Position numbers and translations under genes: made by a program
In this document: positions 8,451 to 15,996 of the stretch, one piece after another
Layout: every line of letters begins with the position of its first letter
Numbering within the stretch: position 1 is the stretch's first letter
The notes under the pieces: model-generated
What the model saw: only the letters and a program-made list of their open reading frames with translations
What the model was told of the DNA's origin: nothing
Database searches by the model: none
Source: Pontibacillus chungwhensis
GTDB lineage: Bacteria > Bacillota > Bacilli > Bacillales > BH030062
DNA length: 64,000 nt
NCBI RefSeq assembly: GCF_030166655.1
Contig: NZ_CP126446.1
Span: forward strand, 2,294,001-2,358,000
Direction of reading: 5' to 3'

Positions 8451-9371
8451 TTGAACAAGCGACAACTTGGCTCTTCCGATTTGATGGTATCAGAGATCGG
8501 TTTAGGATGCATGACTCTAGGAACAGATGAAACAAAAGCTACAGAAATTGTAGACCGTGCCCTGGATGCAGGAATTAATTACTTAGATACAGCAGATTTA
8601 TATAACTTCGGCCGCAATGAAGAAATTGTTGGAAAAGCAATTAAAGGTCGACGTGATCAAGTCATACTCGGAACAAAGGGAGGGAATCACTTTAACAAAG
8701 AACAAGAAGACTGGTATTGGGACCCTTCTAAAACCTATATAAAGGAAGCAGTTAAGAATAGCTTACACCGTCTCGGAACAGATTACATTGACCTGTATCA
8801 ACTTCACGGCGGGACAATTGATGACCCTATTGATGAAACCATAGCAGCGTTTGACGAATTAGTCCAAGAAGGGCTAGTCCGTTACTACGGGATCTCCTCT
8901 ATTCGACCAAATGTTATTAAAGAATATGTAAAACGATCTAATATCGTAAGTGTTATGATGCAATATAGTTTACTCGACCGTCGTCCAGAAGAAGAAATAC
9001 TAGAATTGCTTAACGAAAATAGAATCAGCGTACTTGCCAGGGGCCCATTAGCTAAAGGGATGCTAAGTGACAATGGTCTCCAAAAAGTACAGGAGAAAGC
9101 CACTGATGGTTACTTATCCTATTCCCATGATGAAGTTAAGCACATGATTGAACATAGTTTAGGGTATTCTTCTGAAGATCGTTCTCTTCAAGCCCTAGCA
9201 CTGCAATATGTTCTGAAAGACCCAGCTGTTGCAACCGCTGTGTTTGGAGCTAGTTCAGTAGAACAATTGGAAAGAAACCTATCCATGTTAGAAGCTCCCC
9301 CTTTAACAGAAGATGTTTATTCTCAACTACAGCAAATCACACGACCAATTGTTTATCAAAAACATCGCTAA
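8451..9371 (+). CDS. yqkF: aldo/keto reductase (YqkF-like)
   Basis: A 306-residue NADPH-dependent oxidoreductase of the aldo/keto reductase family. It starts with the family signature QLGSSDLMVSEIGLGCM, followed by INYLDTADLYNFGRNEEIVG (catalytic Asp and Tyr), LGTKGG (catalytic Lys) and DLYQLHGG (catalytic His). It begins at TTG, 8 nt after AAAGG. It stands divergent from nudF, as yqkF does in B. subtilis. The physiological substrate is not evident. Confidence 0.85.
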   Translation: MNKRQLGSSDLMVSEIGLGCMTLGTDETKATEIVDRALDAGINYLDTADLYNFGRNEEIVGKAIKGRRDQVILGTKGGNHFNKEQEDWYWDPSKTYIKEAVKNSLHRLGTDYIDLYQLHGGTIDDPIDETIAAFDELVQEGLVRYYGISSIRPNVIKEYVKRSNIVSVMMQYSLLDRRPEEEILELLNENRISVLARGPLAKGMLSDNGLQKVQEKATDGYLSYSHDEVKHMIEHSLGYSSEDRSLQALALQYVLKDPAVATAVFGASSVEQLERNLSMLEAPPLTEDVYSQLQQITRPIVYQKHR

Positions 9372-9377
9372 TCACAA

Positions 9378-9405
9378 AAAGCTCCTCACATGATGTGAGG
9401 AGCTT
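9378..9405. terminator. bidirectional terminator between convergent genes
   Basis: AAAGCTCCTCACAT and its perfect complement form a 14-bp hairpin between yqkF (plus) and the secreted protein gene (minus), with short A/T tracts on both sides. Confidence 0.75.
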
Positions 9406-9418
9406 TCCCTATAATACA

Positions 9419-11116
9419 TTACTTTTTAGGAGCAAAAAGAGTCTCGCCAAAAATTTGCATAAATAAGTTGCTGTAACGCTTCATATTCTTTTGAATATCT
9501 TGACCAATCTTCTGAAGTTCTTCATCAGATACTTCATTTAAATTGACTGCATTGTCCCCCTCAACTACTTCAGGGAACTCAAGGTCATCTGTGAATGTCA
9601 CATCTTGCTCCATATTGAAATCAACAGATGCCATCACACTTCCCATTTGAGTATTGTCAAAGTTAAGGTCTAGTCCTAAGTCAGTATCTTGACTATACTC
9701 ATCTTCGCTTCCCTTAGTTAACGTCGTATTTACATAGCCGCCAATTTCAGGGATTGGTTGTCCTTCAAACATGTCTCCTTCAAGCACCACATCAAATGTA
9801 GAATTTGAAGTTGTTTCCGTGTACTCGCTCTGTACGTTAAGTCCTACCGTCAGATCATTCGCATCTTCTACTGCATCTACAACAAAGCGGAATTCATTAT
9901 CAACAGCTAGTCCATCTGTTTGAGATGTGCCGTCTTCTGTATAACTAAGTGTAAACCCTTCCTCTTGACCAGCTTGTCCGAAGGAAATTTCTCCGCTTGC
10001 TTCGTAATCTTCTCCCTCTTTGTTAAAGCTGCCGATCATATCAACTGTTACGGCTTCTTCAGAACCTTCTGCTTTCAGGTCCATTGTAATCATTTCATGT
10101 TCTACAACGTTATCCTGGATATAAGCTTCGATTGAAATCCCTTCAGGGAGAGATAATTTGTCTACGTTTTCAATGGCTCTCTCAAGATCCGCCATAATCA
10201 TTTCTTCTGAATTCATATCAGATGGCATGCCTTGCATTTCCATTTGTTGCATTACAGCATTCCAGAACGTCTCATCAGATTTTAGTTCTTCTAGCAATGC
10301 TTTAATCATTTCCTGAGCTTTTTCTTCATCAATTTGAACAGAAACTTTGTCATACGTTTCTCCGTCATAATCTACGCCTTCTTCAAGGGAGAATTCCGCC
10401 CCTTCAAGTTCATCCGTAATAACGTTTAAATAATCTTGCCCCATTGTCTTTAGCTCATTGAATGTGAAATTCGTTTCATTCGCTTTAACAATGTTAGGGA
10501 AGGAAGTCATCATTCCTGTCGTATCCATTGCGGGCGCACCAGGTGTTTCCTGAGCAGGCATTCCACTCATTCCATCTAATCGCTCAATCAGTTCCCCATA
10601 CTTGTCATTTTGGAAGCTGAAATACTTCCTATATAGACTTGGAACTTTAAGGGCTGTCTTCTCTTCATTTTGATACATGTAAGCACTGGCAATGTTAAAG
10701 TTATTCAAGTTTACGTCAACATCTCCATATGCCTCGTTTGTCGATGGATCGATTTTTGATTTCGTTTCGAATTCTAGCTTTGAAAGAACATTTTTAGCCA
10801 TTTGTACTTGCGGAAGGAAAGGTTGTACAGCATCCCCTTCTGCGTCAAAGCCCATTGAAAAGCTTGAATTAGACTTGTAAGCCTCACGCAATAAGCGATC
10901 TTGAAGCTCAATCGATGTTTCACTGTATTTAAGCATTTGTTCCCATCGGATATCATTTGTGTTTTGCTGCGCATCTAAATACAAGTCCATAGCTTCTTGA
11001 CTTTGATCAGCCTCTGCAGCGTATGTAGGCGTCGCAAGACCTGCTGTTAATAGAGTAGCTGCTACTGTAGTTCCTCCAACTTTTGCAAACATCTTTTTGG
11101 TTTGTTTTGTCATCAT
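9419..11116 (-). CDS. large secreted protein of unknown function
   Basis: A 565-residue exported protein: a basic N terminus (TKQTKKMFAKVGG), hydrophobic stretch and an ATPTYA-AEA signal peptidase I site near residue 34; no lipobox cysteine. The mature part is acidic, rich in Glu, Asp, Met and beta-prone repeats, with an EGxxYDGETYDKVSVQIDEE-type region (about residues 250-270) suggestive of an extracytoplasmic substrate-binding or carrier fold. No catalytic motif was recognised. The ATG at 11116 was chosen over one seven codons upstream because GAAAGGG lies 5 nt before it. A candidate ECF-sigma promoter lies 45 nt upstream, so an envelope-stress or regulatory role is possible. Confidence 0.75.
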   Translation of the reverse strand: MMTKQTKKMFAKVGGTTVAATLLTAGLATPTYAAEADQSQEAMDLYLDAQQNTNDIRWEQMLKYSETSIELQDRLLREAYKSNSSFSMGFDAEGDAVQPFLPQVQMAKNVLSKLEFETKSKIDPSTNEAYGDVDVNLNNFNIASAYMYQNEEKTALKVPSLYRKYFSFQNDKYGELIERLDGMSGMPAQETPGAPAMDTTGMMTSFPNIVKANETNFTFNELKTMGQDYLNVITDELEGAEFSLEEGVDYDGETYDKVSVQIDEEKAQEMIKALLEELKSDETFWNAVMQQMEMQGMPSDMNSEEMIMADLERAIENVDKLSLPEGISIEAYIQDNVVEHEMITMDLKAEGSEEAVTVDMIGSFNKEGEDYEASGEISFGQAGQEEGFTLSYTEDGTSQTDGLAVDNEFRFVVDAVEDANDLTVGLNVQSEYTETTSNSTFDVVLEGDMFEGQPIPEIGGYVNTTLTKGSEDEYSQDTDLGLDLNFDNTQMGSVMASVDFNMEQDVTFTDDLEFPEVVEGDNAVNLNEVSDEELQKIGQDIQKNMKRYSNLFMQIFGETLFAPKK

Positions 11117-11160
11117 TCCATCCCTTTCCATTTTCATAATGTAATAGATTTCCTATCCCT

Positions 11161-11189
11161 ATTTACGGGACAGGTTGCAAAAAGTTCCG
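11161..11189 (-). promoter_or_regulatory. candidate ECF-sigma-factor promoter
   Basis: On the minus strand GGAAC followed by TTTTT (GGAAC at 11188-11184), a 16-nt spacer and CGTAAAT (11167-11161) match the AAC...CGT layout of ECF (sigma-W/X/M/V-type) promoters. It sits 45 nt before the secreted protein start. The remainder of the 350-nt gap to the aldehyde dehydrogenase holds that gene's terminator and no other gene. Confidence 0.5.
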
Positions 11190-11365
11190 TTTATTTCAAA
11201 AATAAAGAAACTTTTATGTATTTTGCCAATGGGCAATTTACTTCCCATACTACTACAATAAATTGGGATTTCAAGAATTTGTTACCTTAATTCTTTCTTA
11301 ACACTGGACACTCGTTTCACTTCCTTCACCCTAAACCACCGTATATTCATTTAACCCCATTAAAA

Positions 11366-11393
11366 TAAGACCTGCCGATTAGCGGCAGGTCTT
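11366..11393 (-). terminator. terminator after the aldehyde dehydrogenase
   Basis: AAGACCTGCCG (11367-11377) pairs perfectly with 11383-11393; on the minus strand it is followed by ATTTTAATGG. It lies about 75 nt after the dehydrogenase stop. Confidence 0.6.
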
Positions 11394-11466
11394 GAGGAGT
11401 GCTGAACATTTGAAGTTGAACGCAAATTGGAGCGGACACTAACTAGTGTAGTATCCTCAACTTTCG

Positions 11467-12918
11467 TTAAAATGGATATTCTCTATATTCGGATTGGACA
11501 CTGATCCATTTAACGGTTGTGAATTTGTCAATTGCCCATTCGCCGCCAAAGCGACCAATACCTGATTGCTTCTCGCCACCGAAGGCAACATGGGCTTCAT
11601 CGTTTACAGATTGATCATTAATGTGAATCATACCGGTTTCAATCCGCTTCGCAACTTCCATACCGTGATAGCGGTCTGTTGTAAAGATCGACCCGCTTAA
11701 GCCATAAGGAGAATCGTTGGCAATTTGAATAGCTTCTTCTTCATCCTTCACTTTAATAAGAGCCGCCACTGGACCAAATATCTCATTCTTAGCGATTGGC
11801 ATATCGTTTGTTACATGAGATAAGACCACTGGATGCATCAGATTTCCTTCTACCTTTCCTCCAAGCAACTTCTTAGCCCCCTGGCTGACACTCTCATCTA
11901 CATCTTGCTGAATACGCTTGATCGCTTCCTCGTTAATAACAGGACCGACAACTGTATCGTCATCAGCAGGGTTTCCTGCTTTTAGACTCTCCACTTTATT
12001 CTTAAAAGCTTCTGTAAATTTATCATAAATGCTTTCGTGAATGATAATTCGGTTAAGAGACATGCAAATCTGGCCCTGATGCAAGAACTTACCAAAGGCC
12101 GCTGCCTGAACAGCTCGATCAATATCAGCGTCTTTCAACACTAACATGGCATTGTTGCCTCCTAATTCTAAAGCTGTATCTTTCAAATGTTTGCCGGCTA
12201 ATTCTCCGATGTGACTTCCAACCTCAGTTGAGCCTGTGAAAGAAATTAATTTAGCTGCCGGATGTTCCACAAATGCATCCCCTATTTCAGATCCTCGTCC
12301 AACTAATACGTTGATAACGCCTTCTGGGAATCCAGCTTCGTGGAATAAATCTGCTATAAGTAAACCAGAAGTGACAGGTGTATCAGAAGCGGGTTTCACG
12401 ACAACTGTATTCCCTGTGGCAATTGCGGGTGCTATAGATCGAAGCGCTAAATGGAACGGGAAATTCCAAGGGCCAATCACGCCAATGACTCCTTTTGCTG
12501 AACGATGTACATAGTTGTTTTTCCCAGGAACATTTGAAGGTAAGATTGTCCCCTCCATGCGTGTTGGGAAAGAACTCGCTTCCTTCACAATCGCCATGGC
12601 TGCTTGGAATTCTACTTGTGATTTCACCTTTGTACTTCCGGATTCTTTTACAAGCCAGTCGACAATCTCATCTTTTCTTTCATTCATAACCTGAAGCAAA
12701 CGGTCGAAGTAGGCTTGTTTTTCAGCAGGGCTTACGTCAGCCCAGGATGATTGCGCCTTCTCAGCATACTCATATGCTTCATTTAAATCTTTTTCATTTG
12801 CTGACTGAATGGTTTGTAGTAATTCATTTGAATATGGATTATAATTTTCTACCATTTTCTCACTGGAACCTTGTTTCCATGTTCCATTTATATATTGTTG
12901 AGTGAATGATGTCGTCAT
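11467..12918 (-). CDS. NAD(P)-dependent aldehyde dehydrogenase (YfmT-like)
   Basis: A 483-residue class I/II aldehyde dehydrogenase. It has IGPWNFPFHL (catalytic Asn region), KPASDTPVT, FTGSTEVG (cofactor loop), LELGGNNA (general-base Glu) and GQICMS with the nucleophilic Cys. The sequence is most like B. subtilis YfmT, described as a vanillin/benzaldehyde-type dehydrogenase, which suggests aromatic or aliphatic aldehyde detoxification. A strong AGGAGGATAACA precedes the ATG. It stands alone, with its own terminator. Substrate is inferred. Confidence 0.85.
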   Translation of the reverse strand: MTTSFTQQYINGTWKQGSSEKMVENYNPYSNELLQTIQSANEKDLNEAYEYAEKAQSSWADVSPAEKQAYFDRLLQVMNERKDEIVDWLVKESGSTKVKSQVEFQAAMAIVKEASSFPTRMEGTILPSNVPGKNNYVHRSAKGVIGVIGPWNFPFHLALRSIAPAIATGNTVVVKPASDTPVTSGLLIADLFHEAGFPEGVINVLVGRGSEIGDAFVEHPAAKLISFTGSTEVGSHIGELAGKHLKDTALELGGNNAMLVLKDADIDRAVQAAAFGKFLHQGQICMSLNRIIIHESIYDKFTEAFKNKVESLKAGNPADDDTVVGPVINEEAIKRIQQDVDESVSQGAKKLLGGKVEGNLMHPVVLSHVTNDMPIAKNEIFGPVAALIKVKDEEEAIQIANDSPYGLSGSIFTTDRYHGMEVAKRIETGMIHINDQSVNDEAHVAFGGEKQSGIGRFGGEWAIDKFTTVKWISVQSEYREYPF

Positions 12919-13116
12919 TGTTATCCTCCTCAGAAATAGTCTGCTCTCTTGTTTTATCCATTTTCCCTTGAATTCAAACCAATCCTTACCTATTAGGAGA
13001 TCAAACCGACCAGCTCTCCCCTATTCAACTGGATTCCTAGCGAGAATAAGTTCCTTTGACCCATTTAGATGTAAAAGACATGCGTTCTTATGTCCTAACG
13101 ACTACTGACGGATGTA

Positions 13117-13125
13117 TGGTATAAT
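13117..13125 (+). promoter_or_regulatory. extended -10 promoter of the toxin-like gene
   Basis: TGGTATAAT combines a perfect TATAAT with the TGN extension; no good -35 is visible. The predicted transcript would have a 55-60 nt leader. The rest of the 271-nt gap left of the toxin gene shows no other element. Confidence 0.5.
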
Positions 13126-13159
13126 TAGGAAAGATCTTGTCTCTCTACATCAAAAGGGT

Positions 13160-13190
13160 GGTCGGCTAACCCCTATCCGAAAGGGGGTGA
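13160..13190 (+). promoter_or_regulatory. hairpin sequestering the toxin ribosome-binding site
   Basis: ACCCCT at 13169-13174 can pair with AGGGGGT at 13182-13188, which is the Shine-Dalgarno sequence itself (AAAGGGGGTGATG). Ribosome-site masking by the 5' leader is a known feature of type I toxin mRNAs. Confidence 0.45.
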
Positions 13191-13306
13191 TGCCTATCGA
13201 CGCATATCAAGTCATTATGGTAATGTTTTCGTTTGGTATGTTCGTCCTTTCGCTTCTTAGCTTTGTTGTGAAGATTGTGACAGAGCTCTTAAAGCATAAA
13301 AAATAG
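13190..13306 (+). CDS. putative holin-like type I toxin
   Basis: A 38-residue peptide, MPIDAYQVIMVMFSFGMF onward, with a single membrane helix (about residues 8-28) and a basic tail (LLKHKK). It fits the Hol-Tox / TxpA-BsrG-type family of small membrane toxins with the YxxxMxMFxFG pattern. AAAGGGGGTGATG gives a very strong ribosome site. A longer reading from 13112 exists but lacks a ribosome site. Downstream lie two hairpins and a candidate antisense RNA, the usual layout of a type I toxin-antitoxin pair. Toxicity itself cannot be judged from sequence. Confidence 0.75.
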   Translation: MPIDAYQVIMVMFSFGMFVLSLLSFVVKIVTELLKHKK

Positions 13307-13410
13307 ACCTCCCTTCACACGATTATGCAGGAGAGGTCTATTTCATATGGGCCGATCCTCTTAAGTAGAGAGAACGTAGATCACACGACCACAGTTGCAG
13401 CTGTGGTCGT
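13297..13410 (-). ncRNA. candidate antisense (antitoxin) RNA
   Basis: On the minus strand TGGTAT (13444-13439), 17 nt, and a perfect TATAAT (13421-13416) form a promoter although no minus-strand gene follows. A transcript from about 13410 would end at the hairpin 13343-13301, which has a run of six T on the minus strand. It would be complementary to the 3' end of the toxin mRNA for roughly 110 nt. The arrangement parallels txpA/ratA and bsrG/SR4. Confidence 0.4.
13301..13343 (-). terminator. hairpin overlapping toxin stop (terminator of antisense RNA)
   Basis: AAATAGACCTC and GAGGTCTATTT form an 11-bp stem that includes the toxin stop codon; the poly-T tail appears only on the minus strand. 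Confidence 0.55.
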
Positions 13411-13416
13411 TTTTTA
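13385..13416 (+). terminator. terminator of the toxin mRNA
   Basis: ACGACCACAG and CTGTGGTCGT form a perfect 10-bp stem followed by six T residues on the plus strand, about 80 nt after the toxin stop. Confidence 0.8.
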
Positions 13417-13476
13417 TTATATGCTTTCTACGTATAGGATACCACATCTTGACAAATGAAAACACTTATTTACCTT

Positions 13477-13707
13477 TTACTTTTTGAAACTCTTCCAATC
13501 AAGTTCACTTTCATTTAGCAATTCCTCAAAACTTTTGTTTGCTTCCCTTTTTTTACGCTCTTCTATCCGCTTTTGCTTTTCTTCTTCTTTTCGCTGCTCT
13601 TCTTGCTTTTTCAAATCCGCTTTCTTCGATTGAAGTTGTTTTACAAGATCATCTTGTAACAGATCTTTTAACGTGCCTTCTTCCTCTTGTTTACGTTTCT
13701 TACCCAA
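13477..13707 (-). CDS. yqkC: YqkC-like coiled-coil protein (DUF3886)
   Basis: A 76-residue, highly charged protein: GKKRKQ start, a KLQ/E-rich helix and long coiled coil (KKQEEQRKEEEKQKR), ending in the conserved SFEELLNESELDWKSFK motif of DUF3886. Function is unknown. The TTG at 13707 is used because AAGGAG lies 8 nt before it and the following GKKRKQ is the family start; TTG at 13710 is an alternative. It overlaps the end of the upstream HesB-like gene by 8 nt, so the two are coupled as yqkB-yqkC are in B. subtilis. Confidence 0.75.
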   Translation of the reverse strand: MGKKRKQEEEGTLKDLLQDDLVKQLQSKKADLKKQEEQRKEEEKQKRIEERKKREANKSFEELLNESELDWKSFKK

Positions 13708-14038
13708 CAAACTCCACTCCTTTTTGAATAACCCTAGAAGATAATGAAGCATTCAGCATCCCATTTGGACTTTTAAGGCGGAATAAACGCCCTGTCCATT
13801 CTAGCTTCATGTCTGGTTCGAAAAAGGTTTTTTGCTGTTCATCTATTATGATCTTATAATTATCATTTTCCACCACTTCATCGTATTGTGTCACTTCATC
13901 TGTAAAATACAAAATGCGTACGCCGTTCACACCACATCCGCATCCTTCTATGTCATAGTAAAGGCGCAGATAAGGCTTATGGTCCATCTGCAACTGACGC
14001 AATTGATTTAATGCTTCATTCATAATTGTTAATTTCAT
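13700..14038 (-). CDS. yqkB: HesB/IscA-like protein YqkB
   Basis: A 112-residue protein of the HesB-like 'core' family. The DIEGCGCGVNGV segment (about residues 29-40) holds two cysteines in the position of the iron-sulfur or metal-binding loop; the third Cys of true A-type carriers is absent. It is probably a divergent member of unknown role. The ATG at 14038 is used, with AAGGTGG 7 nt before it; an ATG two codons upstream is too close to the ribosome site. Confidence 0.75.
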   Translation of the reverse strand: MKLTIMNEALNQLRQLQMDHKPYLRLYYDIEGCGCGVNGVRILYFTDEVTQYDEVVENDNYKIIIDEQQKTFFEPDMKLEWTGRLFRLKSPNGMLNASLSSRVIQKGVEFVG

Positions 14039-14249
14039 GATCATACCACCTTCTGTCTTATCTATCTTATAAAATCATAACCGCTCGAGCAACCTTTCTG
14101 ACTAATCTGTATAAAGTGCCCACATTCATTGACCAATCATTGTGCGTCTTGTACAAACTCTGAATCATACTCTTTTATAAGAAGGAAATCTCCAGGTAAA
14201 CGCATAAATATGATAATGAAACGATTAAGAATCAAGAGGAGGAATAAAA

Positions 14250-14495
14250 ATGAAACTGCAAGTACAGAAACCGATTTTCGCCGAATCTGCTAGTCTCTTT
14301 GTAAACACAATGAGTGAGTACGAGGATACGGTGCTGTTAAAAAAAGATCACTGGGTCGTGGATGCTAAAAGTCTTTTAGGAGTGTTAGCAGTCTCTCTAC
14401 AGCCTGGACAAACAGTAGAACTCGATGTCCAAGGCGGGAACGAAACCGCCATTAAGCAAACGCTTATTGAAAAACAGCTTTTTATAGAAGCATAA
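14250..14495 (+). CDS. degenerate HPr-like protein lacking the active-site histidine
   Basis: An 81-residue protein that aligns along the whole HPr/Crh fold. The HPr GIHARPAT loop is replaced by PIFAESAS, so His15 (Phe) and Arg17 (Glu) are both lost and PEP-dependent phosphotransfer is impossible. The Ser46 region is kept: AKSLLGV against KSIMGV. That serine is the target of HPr kinase in Firmicutes. It may therefore be a Crh-type signalling paralogue rather than a sugar carrier. The ATG follows AAGAGGAGGAATAAA. It stands alone, convergent with the polymerase gene. Confidence 0.7.
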   Translation: MKLQVQKPIFAESASLFVNTMSEYEDTVLLKKDHWVVDAKSLLGVLAVSLQPGQTVELDVQGGNETAIKQTLIEKQLFIEA

Positions 14496-14552
14496 GTCAT
14501 TGAGGACAAGAATGCGTTTCTTGCTGGAGTATCATCCAGCAAGGAATCGCCT

Positions 14553-15824
14553 CTATTCCGCATAATGCCCGCCAACCAACTTACTTCGATGCTTCGCTGT
14601 ACCAGCCTTCGTATAGGAAACGGCCCTAAGAAGAGCATCGTTCCCGTATTTGTTTCGGATTTCATCCATCACATAACCAAGATCACGCTTTTTATCACGG
14701 TCTTGTTCAAATAAACTAAGTTGCATCGCTTTGTCTTCTGTAATATTAGATAGGCTTATCGAAATCTTCCGAACGGTCTGATGAGAATAAAATTCGTTAA
14801 AAATTTGCATACATACATCGTATAACTCTGTTGTAATATTCGTAGGGGATGCGACGGATCTTGAACGGTGAAACCCACCGCCATTCTCAACTTTACTATA
14901 TCCAATCCCAAGACTAATCGTTCGCCCTGCTTTTTGAGACGCACGTGCACGCTTTGCCACCTCTTCACACATTTCCAAAATGACATAGCGCACTTCTTCC
15001 GGGTTCGGGTAATCCCTCATAAGAATTTGACTCTTCCCAAAGCTGATCTGCCCTTCCATAATGGGAGCACCAAGCTCAGAGAGATCTACCCCATTGGCGT
15101 GATAGTAGAGCTGATTCCCCATCACCCCAAAGCGTTTCTCCAGCTGTTCGAGAGGAAATGTAGCAAGCTGTCCAACGTTTGTAATGCCTAACCGATTTAA
15201 CCGTTTCTCCATCCGCGAACCAATCCCCCACATTTCGCTTAACGGCGAAACAGGCCACAATTTTTTCTTTACATCTTCATACTCCCATTGAGCAATCCCA
15301 TTTTTCTTAGCTTCCAGGTCGAGGCATAATTTAGACAGAAGCATATTTGGCCCGATTCCAATTGCACATTGGAGGTGAAACGTCTCAAACAACTCTTGTT
15401 GGATCATTCGAGCAACCTCTTTAGCGTCTCCCCATAATCTCTCCGTTCCCGTTACATCCAGAAAACTTTCGTCAACACTGTACGTGTGAATCGCTTCTTT
15501 TGGAACATAACGATTAAAAAGGCGGGTAATTTCAGTTGAGATGTGCAGATAAATCCTCATTTGTGCAGACACTAAATGGATTCTCGGATCATCTGGGATC
15601 TCAAATAAACGACTCCCTGTCTTAATACCGAAATCTTTCTTTAACGCTGGCGAAGCTGCCAACACCACACTTCCCGGGCGCTTTAAATCTGCTACCACAG
15701 CAAGATGGGCCCTCATTGGATCTAGCCCTTTCATGATGGCGGCGCAACTAGCATAAAAACTTTTCATATCCACACACAAAATACTACGTTCCGGGAACGA
15801 CTGATAATCAATCACCGCATTCAT
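14553..15824 (-). CDS. yqjW: Y-family DNA polymerase (UvrX/YqjW type)
   Basis: The 423-residue protein is a translesion polymerase of the UmuC/DinB superfamily. It shows CVDMKSFYASC (first catalytic Asp), YSVDESFLDVTG (SVDE catalytic acids), GIGPNMLLSKL, an HhH region (MWGIGSRMEKRLNRLG) and a C-terminal QLSLF sliding-clamp motif. It resembles B. subtilis YqjW and UvrX. The start follows GGGAGGG. Two LexA-type boxes upstream place it under SOS control. It copies damaged DNA with low fidelity, which is inferred from the family. Confidence 0.92.
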   Translation of the reverse strand: MNAVIDYQSFPERSILCVDMKSFYASCAAIMKGLDPMRAHLAVVADLKRPGSVVLAASPALKKDFGIKTGSRLFEIPDDPRIHLVSAQMRIYLHISTEITRLFNRYVPKEAIHTYSVDESFLDVTGTERLWGDAKEVARMIQQELFETFHLQCAIGIGPNMLLSKLCLDLEAKKNGIAQWEYEDVKKKLWPVSPLSEMWGIGSRMEKRLNRLGITNVGQLATFPLEQLEKRFGVMGNQLYYHANGVDLSELGAPIMEGQISFGKSQILMRDYPNPEEVRYVILEMCEEVAKRARASQKAGRTISLGIGYSKVENGGGFHRSRSVASPTNITTELYDVCMQIFNEFYSHQTVRKISISLSNITEDKAMQLSLFEQDRDKKRDLGYVMDEIRNKYGNDALLRAVSYTKAGTAKHRSKLVGGHYAE

Positions 15825-15845
15825 AAGTTACCCTCCCGCGAAATA

Positions 15846-15896
15846 CGAATGTTTGTTCGCATGATCTATTATCCTTATTATGCGAATGTTCGTTCC
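15846..15896 (-). promoter_or_regulatory. two LexA (SOS) boxes upstream of yqjW
   Basis: CGAATGTTTGTTCG (15846-15859) and CGAATGTTCGTTCC (15883-15896) each match the Bacillus LexA pattern CGAAC-N4-GTTCG with one or two differences. They flank a 23-nt segment containing a GATAAT -10-like sequence. Confidence 0.75.
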
Positions 15897-15971
15897 CATT
15901 TTCAAGTGGCGATGTTTTCCTTTTTTCGACATTTACTCTTCATCACATAGTTCCCTTCTTATATAAAACAA

Positions 15972-15996
15972 AAATCCTCACGAGTTGTGAGGATTT
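15972..15996 (-). terminator. terminator at the end of yqjQ
   Basis: AAATCCTCAC and GTGAGGATTT form a 10-bp perfect stem overlapping the yqjQ stop codon; the minus strand continues with TTTTTGTTTT. Confidence 0.75.

Noticed and set aside
13112-13189. Longer start for the toxin-like peptide
   Set aside because: The extra 26 residues are not family-like and include the promoter region; the strong ribosome site belongs to the ATG at 13190.
14520-14542. Terminator between the HPr-like gene and yqjW
   Set aside because: TTGCTGG and CCAGCAA form an inverted repeat, but neither strand has a T run.
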